Source of the DNA: Camarhynchus parvulus
Lineage: Eukaryota; Chordata; Aves; Passeriformes; Thraupidae
Direction of reading: 5' to 3'
DNA length: 64,000 bases
Assembly (NCBI RefSeq): GCF_901933205.1
Contig: NC_044574.1
Location: 2,606,501-2,670,500, forward strand
Of the stretch, positions 53,342-64,000 are shown piece by piece. Below the pieces are notes generated by a model. It was not told the DNA's origin, ran no database searches, and was given only the letters and a program-made list of their open reading frames with translations. The translations under genes and the position numbers were made by a program. Position 1 is the stretch's first letter; every line of letters starts with the position of its first letter.

Positions 53342-53650
53342 GGTTTAATGGGGTCACAGATTATCCTGAGCTGGATGGGACCCACCAGGATCATCGATCC
53401 ACTCCTGGCCCTGCACAGACCCCCAACAATCCCACCCTGGGCATCCCTGGGTGTGTTGTCCAGACTCTCCTGGAGCTCTGGCAGGTTTGGGGCTGTGCCC
53501 ATTCCCAGGGGAGCCTGGGGCACCCTCTGGATGAGGAACCTTTCCCTGATCCCCAAACCAAACCTCCCCTGACCCAGCTCCAGCCCTTCCCTGGGTGCTG
53601 TCCCTGTCCCAGAGCAGAGATTGGGGTTTGTGGGATCACCCTGGGTGGGC
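53342..53650 (-). repeat. CR1 LINE 3' fragment (distinct subfamily)
   Basis: 'cacagattatcctgagctgg' then GGACCCACCAGGATCATCGA, 'agctctggcaggtttggggc' and 'gcatccctgggtgtgttgtc': a CR1 subfamily not otherwise seen in this window. Confidence 0.82.
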
Positions 53651-54154
53651 TCTGTGTCCCTCTGCTGAGCCAGCAGCGCTCACAACCCACCCTGGAGCCC
53701 CCCCAGTCCATCTCCATCCTCACCTCTGCTCCCTGCTGGCCCATGGGACACTCGGGGACACATAAAGAGAGGGCAGTGCTGCCGCTGCTCCCAGTGGGAC
53801 AGAGCCTCCTCACATTGTTTGAGTAACAAACAGAGGAAATCTCTGTAATCTCTCTTCCCTGCCCCTCCTAGGGAGCTATCTCATGGCCTTTCCTGTGGAG
53901 TCCTCTGCTCTGCTTCTGCCTCTGGGAACTGCTTCCCAAATGGATTATTCAAGCTTGGAGCAGTTCTTCTCAGTTTTTATTATATATTTCTTTTATCACA
54001 GAGTTCCCCTTTTGCACATCTGTCCTTCTTGGCAGGAGGAAAAGAAACAGAGGGATCTCCAGTTTCTGTCCGAGTTGGGATGCTCTGGCAGCTCCTCTCC
54101 TGCCAAAGCTCACTTCTTGATGCTCTGGTTATTTCTGAACCAGAAGTTTCCGTC
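53651..54154. other. Unique sequence
   Basis: Nothing recognised. Confidence 0.4.
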
Positions 54155-54236
54155 TGATCCCCCTTTTCTCCAGGCTGAACCCCTTTCCAGCCCCCTCAGT
54201 TTCTCCTGGGGTTCCAGCCCCTTCCCCAGCTCCTAA
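54155..54236 (-). repeat. CR1 LINE internal fragment
   Basis: Reverse complement of the 'gctggggaaggggctggagc' / 'gctcagcctggag' block at 38570-38635. Truncated both sides. Confidence 0.72.
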
Positions 54237-54475
54237 AACTGCTGGATGCCACAGCCACTGAGCTGAAGGAAGCTGAGGATCCTCCCTCCTCTCAATGCAA
54301 GCTCCTAATTAAATCCCTGCTAATTACATGCCTGTCTGTATCCTCCCCTTGAGCAGATTCCCATCCTGCTGTGCCTGCGCTCCTCCTCACCCCAGCTGGC
54401 ACAGATCTGCTTCTCTCTGTGTGGTTTTGGGAGAAAAAAGGTATTTTTAAGCTTTGGAGGTTTAGGATGACCCAG
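54237..54475. other. Unique sequence
   Basis: Nothing recognised. Confidence 0.4.
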
Positions 54476-55180
54476 TTTGGCTGAAAACTTTTTGATTTGG
54501 CTGAAATTTTTTTTGAAAAAAAGGTGTTTGGCTGATTTTTTTTTGATTTTGGCTGAAATTTTTCTTATTTTGGCTGAAAACATTTTTTAAAAAGGTCTTT
54601 GGCTAAAAACTTTTTGATTTTGGCTGAAAACTTTTTGATTTGGCTAAAAAGATTTTGATTTTGGCTGAAAACTTTTTGATTTTGGAAAAAAAAGGATCTT
54701 TGAAAACTTTTTGATTTTTGGCTGAAAATTTTTTGATAAAAAGGTCTTTTGCTGAAAACTTTTTGATTTTGGATGAAAACTTTTTGAAAAAAGGTCTTTT
54801 GCTGAAAATGTTTTGATATTGTTTGAAAACTTTTTGATTTTGATTGAAAACTTTTTGATTTTGGTTGAAAACTTTTTGATTTTGGCTGAAAACTTTTTGA
54901 AAAAAGGTCTTTTGGTGAAAATGTTTTGATTTTGGTTGAAAACGTTTTGATTTTGGCTGAAAACTTTTTGATTTTGGCTGAAAACACTGATTTTGGCTGA
55001 AAACCTTTTTGAAAAAAGGCCTTTGGCTGAAAACTTTTTGATTTTGGCTGAAAAATTTTGATTTTGGCTGAAAACTTTTTGAAAAAAAGGTCTTTAGCTG
55101 AAAACTTTTTGATTTTGCTTGAAAACCTTTTGATTTTGGCTGAAAACTTTTTGATTTTGGTTGAAAACTTTTTGATTTTT
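54476..55180. repeat. AT-rich minisatellite, ~21-bp core (TTTTGGCTGAAAACTTTTTGA)
   Basis: About 700 bp of GGCTGAAAACTTTTTGATTT units, with a longer variant unit carrying an inserted AAAAAAGGTCTTT every few copies (near 54590, 54690, 54740, 54795, 54905, 55015, 55088). The minus strand is open for 221 codons (FSAKIKK-type 7-residue repeats) only because the unit is 21 bp. Confidence 0.96.
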
Positions 55181-56299
55181 CCCTTCCCTCTCACCCTTGC
55201 AGCACTCCAGCACCTCTTTCCTCCAAGCATGACAGTTTGGGTTCAGCCTCTCAGCAAAATAAATCTCATCAGCACCACCCAGGATGCTCCAGTTGTGGTC
55301 TTGGTGTCATCAACGCTTCCCTGGAGCATCCCACGTGCCAGGATGACAATTTTTGCCTCAGTTTCTCCAAGAAAAATATCCCCCATCTCCATATTTTGTC
55401 CTCTTCCACCATCCCCAAACTGTAATTTTCCCCCTTTTAATCCAAGTTTTTGTTTGATCCCATCGGCACACGCTCTCTTATTAAACATATTAAATTCCAC
55501 ACATTTTAGCTCTCAGGCTTTTTGTCTTTTGTGATAATTTCCAATTCTTCCTTCTGCAGAGTCTTTATGTCTGTACCCACAGCAACAATCAGCTTCCTGC
55601 TCTTCCTTCAATCCTAACAATTAGTGAAAAAATAAATATATTTTTAAGAAAGGTGCCCAAAGTCTCACATTTCAACTTAATTCCCATCCATTGCTTCCTC
55701 TCCCATCAAAACCTGGCATTGTCCACCCCCTGGTGCTCCCTCATCCTCACAGATTCCAAACAAATCCTCTTTTGTCGGGATAAATAAGGTGCCAGGCACG
55801 ATGCCAGCAAATAGATCAGACAGGAGACCTCTGAAAATTCCCTTTTCTAGGAAATCTCTGGTTTGTGGCAGCAAATCAGGGATAGAGGCAGGGGAGAAAA
55901 GGCACAGAGGCAGCTCCTGCTGTCAGGAGCAATTGTCCTGAGCTGCAATTGATTTCCAGCCAGGACAATTGGGGCTCCTCCCTCCTGATTTTTGATGTTT
56001 GAGTCCCTCCTGCTCAGGAGGAGGAGCAGGCCCAGGTCTGTCCCTCACTGATTTTATTGATGTGATGCCACCTTTGTCTATTCCCTGCAGGGTAAACAAA
56101 AAAAAGCTCCAGCTGCTGGAAGAACTGCTCCAGGCCGGGCTCTGGATGGTTCCTTGGCATGGGAATGTTTTAAATGTGGCTTAAAAATGGGGAAAATACA
56201 AAATCCCCAAACTGTGTGTTGGCAGGACATGAAATGGGAGATGGGTAGCACAGGGGGTGAGGTGGGGATGGACCCACAGGGATGAATCCCTCAGGACCC
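55181..56299. other. Unique sequence
   Basis: Nothing recognised. Confidence 0.4.
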
Positions 56300-56495
56300 C
56301 CTCAGCTCTGGATCCAGGCTGGGAGAGCTGGGAATGTTCACCTGGAGAGGGGAAAAATCCAGGGAATCCTCAGAGTCCCTGAAGGGGCTCCAGGAGAGGG
56401 ACTGGGGACGAGGGATGGAGGGACAGGACCCAGGGGAATGGCTTCCACTGGGAAATGGCAGAGTTAGATTGGATACTGGGAAGGAATTCTGAATA
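56300..56495 (+). repeat. CR1 LINE fragment lacking its 3' half
   Basis: Reverse complement of 46990-47155: 'gagagctgggaatgttcacc', 'ccctgaaggggctccaggag', 'gggacaggacccaggggaat', 'gattggatactgggaaggaa'. Truncated at the 3' side, next to an inverted CR1. Confidence 0.88.
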
Positions 56496-56524
56496 GGAAT
56501 TCTGAAATATGAATTTTATTCCAT

Positions 56525-56765
56525 GATAAAATCATGGAATGGTTTGGGTTGGAAGGGACCTTAAATCCCATCCAGTTCCACCCCCTGCCATTGGCAGGGA
56601 CACCTCCCACTGTCCCAGGGTGCTCCAACCCCATCCAACCTGGCCTTGGACACTGCCAGGGATCCAGGGGCAGCCACAGCTTCTCTGGGCACCCTGTGCC
56701 AGGGCCTGCCCACCCTCACAGGGAACAATTCCTTCCCAATATCTCACCTAAATCTCTCCCTTTTA
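56525..56765 (-). repeat. CR1 LINE 3' fragment
   Basis: 'aatcatggaatggtttgggt' to 'caattccttcccaatatctc'. Together with 56300-56495 it forms an inverted CR1 pair separated by ~30 bp. Confidence 0.92.
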
Positions 56766-58029
56766 TTTACACCTTGGTGCTACAAAGCCAAATGGTGCTC
56801 CTGTCTTTCTAGATCAACTCCAGACTTACACTAAGACGCCCCTAAATGATAAATATTCCCAAAAAGCACCCCAGAAAGAGAAGAAAATATAAAAGGTGCA
56901 TGTGTCAGTTGCAAGGAAATTATTCAGTGAGGAATTAAGCCATTTATAGGGTCAGAAACCCCTTGTTATAGCTGAGATGAGAGGCAGGAAAGACTTGCTG
57001 AATTTTTCACAGCACTGAATTTCCTTTAATTGGCATTTTCTTCACGTGGACCTGCTGCTGACAGTCCCCAGGGCAGAAGAACTTTGCTCCATCTCTGTTT
57101 TTTTTTTCTACTATAAAATCTTTCAGGCCCAGGCTGAGGTTTATTTTGCCACCCCAGGTGGAAACACTGGAGACACGACCATGAATTTATATTTTCTATT
57201 TCCTTGCGTATTTTCCTTCCAGAACTGGCCATTAATGAAGCCCACTCCCGGGCAGAATTGTCTCACCAGCCTCATTTGTGTGCTGAGAGATAAGGGGATG
57301 GATTTGGCTGGCTCTCAGTTCATTAACAGGCCACTGATGAGTTGGTGCCACTCTCTGCAGGTGTTCTCACCCTCCTGGGCACCTGCTGAACGCTGGGGGT
57401 GGAGGACAGAGAGTTCTGGGACATCTCTGATGCAGAGCTGGGGCCCCTGGGCTCTGTGCCCCCCTCCAAACTGAGCACTTGCTACTCCCAGATACCCCCA
57501 AGCAATGGATCTCTCTAAATTAAAATAAGAAAATCCAGGGCAGGACGCCCCCCATGGCCTCCATGTTGTGCACATCCCCAAATTTTAATTTTTCACAAAA
57601 GAAAATCACACTTTTTATTATTTTTTTTTCTCTGAACAAATGATAAAAAAATCCCAGGGTTTGGCAGTGCAAGGCTGCTGTCAGAGGTGGCTTTGGGGAA
57701 AATCCCTTTTTGCTGCATGTTTTGGGGACTGAAAACCCTTTTTCAGATGAAGCCCTCCCTTTTCTGAGCAGGGCTGCATCTGCTGTGGGATGAGTGGAGA
57801 GAAAACACGTGGCAGGGGAAGGAAATGTGCGCACATTCTCTGGATGTGCAGAGAATCATCTGAGCTCAGGTATGAAAATAAGCCAATAATCATTTGTGGG
57901 TTTTTAACCAGCTTTAATTCTCCAATTTTTTCCCACTCTGTCTTGTTCTCCTTTCTGTGCTTCTAATCTAGAAGGAAAGAACCAGAAAAAAATCCATGTA
58001 ATAATCACAAGACATTTTGGATTTTGGCA
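56766..58029. other. Unique sequence
   Basis: Nothing recognised. Confidence 0.4.
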
Positions 58030-58112
58030 ACACTCAGTTGCTCAGAGAGGTTGTGGACTCCTCTTTAAGCTCATTCCAAGCCAAACCATCCCATGATTCT
58101 GTGACTTCCATA
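58030..58112 (+). repeat. CR1 LINE 3' terminal fragment
   Basis: 'gttgtggactcctctttaag' then CCAAACCATCCCATGATTCTG. Confidence 0.75.
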
Positions 58113-60499
58113 ACATCTGTAGAGTGCTCCAACTATTCATGAGAAATTCCAATGGTGGCCTGAGAAGGTTCCTGAGCAGGTTTTACGAAGAGAATTGGAC
58201 AAATTTCTTCAATTTTGGTGCTCTACAGAGCATCCCACGATGCTGCGCAGAAGCTTGGCCTGAGGGAGCTCAGAAAAGCCCTCAGAAAAACACAAACTCA
58301 TGGCCTAAATGTGTTTATTTCCAACCATCAATCCAGAAGAACATGCTGGGATGGTGGGGAATGCTGCCAGGGAAGCAGGGGCTGGAAGGATTTGGGGACT
58401 GGCCTGTTGAGTCCTGGCTCCCAGTTGGATGCTGTGACCAAAAAAAGCTCTCAGGGCTCTTTGTGTGGGGCAGCTCAGGTAGGAAGGTGACCTCAGGTAA
58501 CTCAACCTTGCTTCAAGAAATGGAGTCTGAAAATAAAATTTTTGGATACACCGTCATTCAAAAAAAAAAAAAAAGTTCCTCCTGATTCATCACAGAAATG
58601 GTTTCCAAAGCCATTTTTTTTTCACCCTGTGCAGATCCAGCCCAGATCTCCCTGGAGCTGTGAGTTGTGTTGTATTAACTGGGAATTACAAATGCCGAGG
58701 AAATGCAGGGTCCATTCTTTCATTGTTGATGCAACATTCACGTTGTGTTGCTAAAACAGGACTTTAAAGGAGCCCCAGGGGGACTGAGACAACCAAACCC
58801 TTGGGATTTCAGCACAGGGTGAGTGTGGGCCTCATTCTCACGGGAAATAGGTGGCTCCTCTTTAATCTGTTTTGCCCTCAAAGCCAGAGAAAACAAAACA
58901 TCTCATCTTGTGGTGAAGGGAAACATTTGTGCAGGTCTCTCTCTTTTTAGATAATAATCCTCAGCCATTTCTGGTTTGTTGTTTACTTTTCTTTCTTCTT
59001 TAATTGAAGCCCCGCTGTAAAGGATTAAAAGCAAACTATTTTGTAAAAGGGCTGCACATGGTCCCAAGTAAATTTTTGTGAGCTTTCCCCACTGCTCAGA
59101 GCTCTGGGATTTGCTGATCTGTGCCTTCCCGCACTTTTTGGCTTTAATTAAAAATTGGTCTTTGCTCCTTTGCCTGCATCTGCATCCCTCCACTTCCCTG
59201 TGCTCCCTGCCAGGTTTGGGAATGCACCAGCTCTGATGGAGAACCTGCAGAAGGAGCAGGAGGTGGACAGCAGCATCCCTTGAGGTGCACCATGCTGGTG
59301 GCCTCCCTTCTGCTGAACATCTCCCTGTCAGTAGCCTTCTCCTCTCTGCTCCCATTCCACATCTGTCAGCACCTCCTGAAGCCCAGGGAAAGAGGAAATC
59401 AGGGAATGAAGCACAAAGACCGGCAGGGAGGGAGAGGTGAGGGGCAGGGAGGATGTTTCCACACTTGGCTGGGAAGATCTGGGGCTTAAAGATGGGATAA
59501 GCCAACAAAAGGGGGGTCAGCATGATTCAGACCTGGTCAGCAGCTCCCTGTAGTCCAGGCTCATCCTCAGCTGTGGCACGTAGAGGTGAATTCTGGTTGT
59601 GGAATCTCCTCCTGCCCTGTCACCCTTCTGGACAGACTGCGGAGCCTTGGGAAGCCACCCTGTACAGCCAAGGGCAAGGGTAAATGAGGCTGCAGTGCTT
59701 GAATTTCAGGCAGGAGGCCCCTGGAAGCGCTTGCAAGGAGTGCATTTGTTTCCAAATCCACTGTGGAAGGGCTCATCCCGCTCCAACATGGGACAGAACC
59801 TCCCTGGTGGATATCAGGTGCTGTCTCTCGGTTCAGATTCACTCTACATCTAATAAGAGCTTGCAATGAGTTTTTAACTGCTCTGGAGAAGACAACCCAG
59901 GCACCAGAGAGAGCAGAAAAAGGCAATTTCTGCCGATGGCACGGAAGGGAAGAGCGGCCTTTACTGGACAAGGACGTGCCATGGAGCAGAGCAACTTGGC
60001 AGCGATCCCCCCCCTGGTTCTGATTATTGGGGTATCAATAACAGACCTAATGGCCCTCTGGTTCCAGATACAATGTGCAAGGCTGTTTACAGCCTCTGCT
60101 GAGAGCCTCTTACTTTTACTCTCATTGGCAAATCATTGTTTACATCTCGCGTTTCGAAATGCAGCTGGGCTCCAGCCTTCCCTCACCCACCGGCGGAGCC
60201 GAGCGGATCCGTGCCCCATGTGCTGCTCTTTAGCAACACAAACAGCACAGCCAGATCCCACTGAGCAGGGTTTGCTCACTCCCCAAACACGCAGGGCTTG
60301 GCTCTGAGCTGGCTCCTACCCACCGGCTCCGCGTGTGCCGCTGGAGAGGCACGGCCAGGACGGAGGGTGGCTGAGCACCTCTGGGATATCCTGGGACATC
60401 CTGGGACAAGGGTGGGCTCCATTCTCCTGGCAGGGTCAGGGGTGGGCTGTGGTTCATCTTGACGTAGCCAGGTCACTTTTCTTCCCAGGTTTTTTGTGG
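58113..60499. other. Unique sequence, part resembling a conserved non-coding element
   Basis: About 60020-60210 is repeat-free with 'caaatcattgtttacatctc' (forkhead-like TGTTTAC) and retained CpGs downstream. Poly-A at about 58559-58574. No gene supported. Confidence 0.25.
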
Positions 60500-60560
60500 G
60501 TTGGGTTGATAGCTGGGCTTGATGAACTTCGAGGTCTTTTCTGACCTAGAAGATTCTACA
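60500..60560 (+). repeat. CR1 LINE 3' terminal fragment, tail-to-tail with the next
   Basis: 'gcttgatgaacttcgaggtc' to 'tgacctagaagattctacag'. Confidence 0.72.
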
Positions 60561-61270
60561 GAATCATGGAGTCAATGAGGTTGGAAAAGACCTCCAAGCT
60601 CATCAAATCCAACCTTTGACTGATCAACTTGACCTTGCCAACCTTGTCAACCAGCCCAGTGTCACAGACACATTTTATGAAAAATCCTTTCCTTAGGATT
60701 TTTTCTCCTGAGAAGCTGAGAGGCCTCAGGAACAAAATGTAAACAATGGTTATCTGCTGCTGTGGAATGCAACAGGTGGATCTTTGATTGGTCTCGTGTT
60801 TGTTTCTAATTAATGGCCAATCACAGCCCAGCTGGCTCGGACTCTCTGTCCAAGACACAAACTTTTATTATCATTCCATTCTTTTTCTATTCTTAGCTAG
60901 CCTTCTGATGAAATCCTTTCTTCTATTCTTTTAGTATAGTTTTAATATAATATTTATAGTAAAATAATAAATCAAGCCTTCTGAAACATGGAGTCAGATC
61001 CTTGTCTCTTCCCTCATCCCAAGACCCCTGTGAACATGGTCACAGCCCAGGGCACTGAGTGCCACGTGCAGTCATTCCCTGGACACCTCCAGGGATGGGG
61101 AGGCCACCACCTCCTTGGGCATTTCCAATGCCTGACCACCCTTTCCATGAAGAAATTCCTCCTGATGTCCAACCTGAAATTCCTCCTGATGTCCAACCTG
61201 AGCCTCCCCTGGCACAGCTTGAGGCCATCTCCTCTTGTCCTGTGCAAGCACTCTCAATCCCTCTTTGTGG
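60556..61270 (-). repeat. CR1 LINE interrupted by a family A solo LTR
   Basis: 60556-60659 ('agaatcatggagtcaatgag' to 'caaccagcccag') resumes at 61045 ('gcccagggcactgagtgcca') and runs to about 61270. Within it, a 24-bp unit (GAAATTCCTCCTGATGTCCA plus ACCT) is exactly duplicated at 61152-61175 and 61176-61199. Confidence 0.9.
60660..61044 (+). mobile_element. Solo LTR, family A, perfect 6-bp target duplication
   Basis: 385 bp, TGTCACAGACACATT to ACATGGTCACA, flanked by GCCCAG (60654-60659 and 61045-61050). Contains the ATTGG...CCAAT pair ('gattggtctcgtg', 'ggccaatcac') and AATAAA at 60966-60971. It is antisense to the CR1 it interrupts. Confidence 0.96.
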
Positions 61271-61531
61271 GTTTGTTGTCAGCCATGGGAAAAAGGGACA
61301 AAACGTACAAAAAGCTGAAAAATTGTAGCAGAAGCAGTTGAGTGAGGGGTAAATGCTGAATTTCAGCCAAGTGGGCAATAAGAAGTTGCTCGGTGTGAAG
61401 GTTTGAGAAAGAATGGCTGGACATGTATTTTGAGCAGAAGGAAAGAGGAAAAAGGAGAAATTTAGAAGAAGGAAGGGCAGAGCACAAAGCCCAAAGCTTG
61501 TCAGTTCATCCTGTAGAGGTGGGAAATCTGA

Positions 61532-61640
61532 GGTCACAGAATCACAGGATGGTTTTGATTGGAAGAAACCTTAAAGTCCAACTCATTCCAACCTGCTGCC
61601 ATGGACAGGGACACCTTCCACTATCCCTGGTTGTCTGGTG
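61532..61640 (-). repeat. CR1 LINE 3' fragment
   Basis: 'tcacagaatcacaggatggt', then GGAAGAAACCTTAAAGTCCAAC and 'gacagggacaccttccacta'. Truncated at the 5' side. Confidence 0.87.
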
Positions 61641-63159
61641 GTCAAATGGACAAAAAAATCCAAAAGAATTGGTCATGTTTGCCACTCTGCCACCTTGAGC
61701 CCTTAAATCTAGAGAGGAAAGATCAGCCCCTATCTCCAGTAACCCCTCAATGCTCAGGGGAAACCTCATTCACTGAATTTACTCAAAGGGATTTCCACTT
61801 GTGTCCTAAACCATCTCAGGACTTTCTTTCATGCACGCCAGTGCTGCTTCACAGGACAGGTTAAAAATCTCCCTTTTTCAGAGCAGACAGCATTTTTAAA
61901 CAGATTTATTCTGCATTTTTTCATGTTTTAGCAAACAAAACACATGATGGAAGGGTTGCTGCCTGTTGGCCGCCCTGGGGCTGTGTTTGGGAGGCTGGGG
62001 CTGCCCTGGGCTCTGCTCCCCCTTGCTGGGAAGCAGGCAGGGCTCAGAATACCTGGGAGAAATCACTAATTTTTGTTTCCCACTCTGGTGCCACGTCCAG
62101 GTCGCTGATGGAGCAGGGAGCAGTGGCTGACTTGTGCTTCCCAGGAGCCCCAGAGAGCTCCTGACCCCCTCTGGTTCTGTGTTACATAAAGGAGACACCC
62201 CCGTGCCAGATGTGCTGCATCTCATTCCCCTTCAGCAGAATCCGTGGGCTCTCCAAACCATGCCATGTTTATGTAGACTCCCCAGCACCAATTTTGCAAT
62301 CTTTCCCATTCTCTCAAGCCAACACACATCCAATTAAACTGTCCAGTTACCATGGTTTCCTCCTCACCAACCTGGGGAGTTTGGATGTGGGGTTTGTGGA
62401 AAAGAAAAAGTGTTTTCTTGTAAGGAAATGCGCTCCTTGGGCTGATGGGATTAAAATTTTGTGTTCAGCCCACTTTGTGTTTGGGGGTTTGATGGTGTTA
62501 CTGTGAGGGGGTTCTTTGGGTACTGAAATCCATGGAAAGGGAAGAGCTTGTGAATGGTTTACCATGACAAATGCATTGTTTTCAGAGTCAATTTAAGCAG
62601 CAAGAGGGGAGGACTGGAGCTGGGGAATGTTTGCTGGAGTAGCTGAACGTGCTGTTGGAAATAGTTTGTTGTTGGTAAAAGCTGGGTTTAATTGTAGTCT
62701 CTTAAAACCCCTGAATGTCATATAAAAAAAAAAAAAAGCTTTACAACAAAACATGCCTTTCAGGGCAGAGTTGGAAATGAATGTAGAGCCTAGAAACAGA
62801 CTGGGGTTGCCTGGACTGGATTAGTAAACTCTGACTGTTGTCATGCAGCACATCCACCATCCTGCTTTTCAGGATCCTTACACAGCTGAGGAAGCTGGAC
62901 TCAAACCCCTGTGTCCAAGAAATGCTTTCAGAATCAAACAAGGAAAAAGAAGATCAAGACTCACTGAATGATCTGCAGAGAGCTGGAATTCATCACATGT
63001 AATGACCACCAAGTAAAGGTGATTGGCAAGGTCCTGGAGGAATTTCATCCTGACATCTTTGGCTTCCTCTGTTTTCTTTCTCCTTTCCATGGTCAAGGGA
63101 GATGAACTGAAATTGAAAGAGGAGGGACAGTGAGGAAACCCAAACCTCAATCCCCACCA
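61641..63159. other. Unique sequence
   Basis: Nothing recognised, apart from an A-run at about 62725-62738. Confidence 0.4.
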
Positions 63160-63350
63160 AAAAAAACCCCAAAAAACCAACCAACCAAACCAACCAACCA
63201 ACCAACCAACCAACCAACCAACCAAAACAACACAACACAAAAAACAAACAAACAAAGGAAATGTCCAAAACCCGACCAAACAAACCCCAACCGAACAAAA
63301 CCTCAAAAAACAAACAAACAAACAAACAAACAAAACCCAAACAAAAAGCC
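63160..63350. repeat. Simple repeats: (AACC)n then (AAAC)n
   Basis: AACC units dominate 63175-63224, then CAACA/CACAA, and AAAC units at 63240-63260 and 63305-63335. The frames through it (Pro/Thr/Asn/Gln-rich on +, Trp/Gly/Leu/Val/Phe on -) are simple-repeat artefacts. Confidence 0.95.
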
Positions 63351-64000
63351 CCCCGCCCAAACCAAATCAAGAGCTGCTGGACATTTTATAATGCTGAAAA
63401 AACAGGATGGAAAATGGGTTAAACACCTGTCAGATGACCATCTCAATGGTTTCATCTCCTCCATACATTTTGGCCTGCTCTGTGCCCCATCCTGCTCTCC
63501 CTAAAAAATCTGGAAGCTTTGCAGGGGCCAGCAAAATTCAGGGGCTGTCACCTGTGGGGAATATGGAGAAAAAAAATTCCTATTTTACAGTAAGGGGCAG
63601 AGTGTGATCACAGGCCTGGCTTCTCCCTGTGCCTCCAGGGCCAGAGGGGAGACCTTGGCCATGTTTAATTTGCTACTCAATGCTTGGCCCTGCCTCGTGT
63701 GCTGTTTTTATAGAGCCTGGTTGGACTGAGAGGGCGTATTTGGTGTGAATAACAGGGAAGGAGGAGAGTTATGGAAGGTAACAGACTGTCTGCACCAACA
63801 CTTGTGGTGTGAACTGTGGAGGAATAAATTCTGGGTGAGGTTTGGAAGTGGCTGTTTAACAGCATGGGTGTGAGGTGGCGAACAGGCTGATGATCTGAGG
63901 GGTGGGATACAAGAACTGGGTGCTGAGCCTAGGGAAAAATTAAAATTATAGCCAGAGGTCCATGAATAAGAGGGATGCTCCAGAGTTCAAGGCAAAGAAT
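63351..64000. other. Unique sequence to window end
   Basis: Nothing recognised. Confidence 0.4.

Noticed and set aside
54565..55230. Open frame of 221 codons on the minus strand with FSAKIKK heptads
   Set aside because: Unit of 21 bp without stops in this frame; low-complexity AT-rich minisatellite.
13735..61640. CR1 reverse transcriptase or retroviral gag/pol coding remnants
   Set aside because: All CR1 copies are 3' fragments of a few hundred bp without the coding region, and all LTRs are solo; no such protein sequence was found.
62878..63370. Trp/Phe/Gly/Leu-rich 'membrane protein' frames on the minus strand
   Set aside because: They translate (AACC)n and (AAAC)n simple repeats.

Overview
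This window looks like nuclear DNA from a songbird (passerine) or a close relative. The support is the very large number of 5'-truncated CR1 LINE fragments whose 3' ends carry the bird-type ATTCTGTG tail, several short endogenous-retrovirus solo LTRs of 300-450 bp, and one split vertebrate gene with small introns. No bacterial or viral gene organisation is present. My intervals put CR1-derived DNA at roughly 10 kb, about one sixth of the window.

Layout. (1) 1-7134 holds the last eight coding exons seen here (292 codons plus stop, + strand) of a gene that I identify, from memory of the family, as DNAAF9 (formerly C20orf194; Shulin in Tetrahymena), an assembly/packaging factor for axonemal outer dynein arms. 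The reading frame is unbroken across all seven introns. One intron (755-2179) uses a GC-AG pair. (2) 7135-13050 is probably 3' UTR and downstream sequence. It starts with ordinary sequence, then has a 1.9 kb minisatellite of about 28 units of ~69-70 bp with higher-order structure (7566-9468), then 3.5 kb of unique AT-rich sequence ending in a good AATAAA signal at 12993. (3) 13050-64000 has no coding gene that I can support. It is a mosaic of CR1 fragments on both strands, eight solo LTRs from three families, many tandem repeats (30-bp, ~38-bp, 21-bp, ~80-bp, GAA-rich, CR1-tail-derived), local duplications, and unique stretches. A few of the unique stretches look like conserved non-coding elements, but this cannot be shown without alignment.

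The most informative structures are transposon stratigraphy. Three LTR families could be bounded to the base by TG...CA ends and target-site duplications: family A (~385-400 bp, 6-bp duplications, four copies), family B (~440-450 bp, 4-bp duplication, two copies) and family C (~295 bp, 6-bp duplications, two copies, one of them inflated to 663 bp by an internal GAA-rich expansion). Four of the eight LTRs interrupt a CR1 fragment, and all four are antisense to the CR1 they interrupt. Several tandem arrays appear to have grown out of CR1 sequence itself.

I found no convincing new multi-gene system. The long open frames in the window are side effects of tandem repeats or CR1 sequence and are rejected with reasons.
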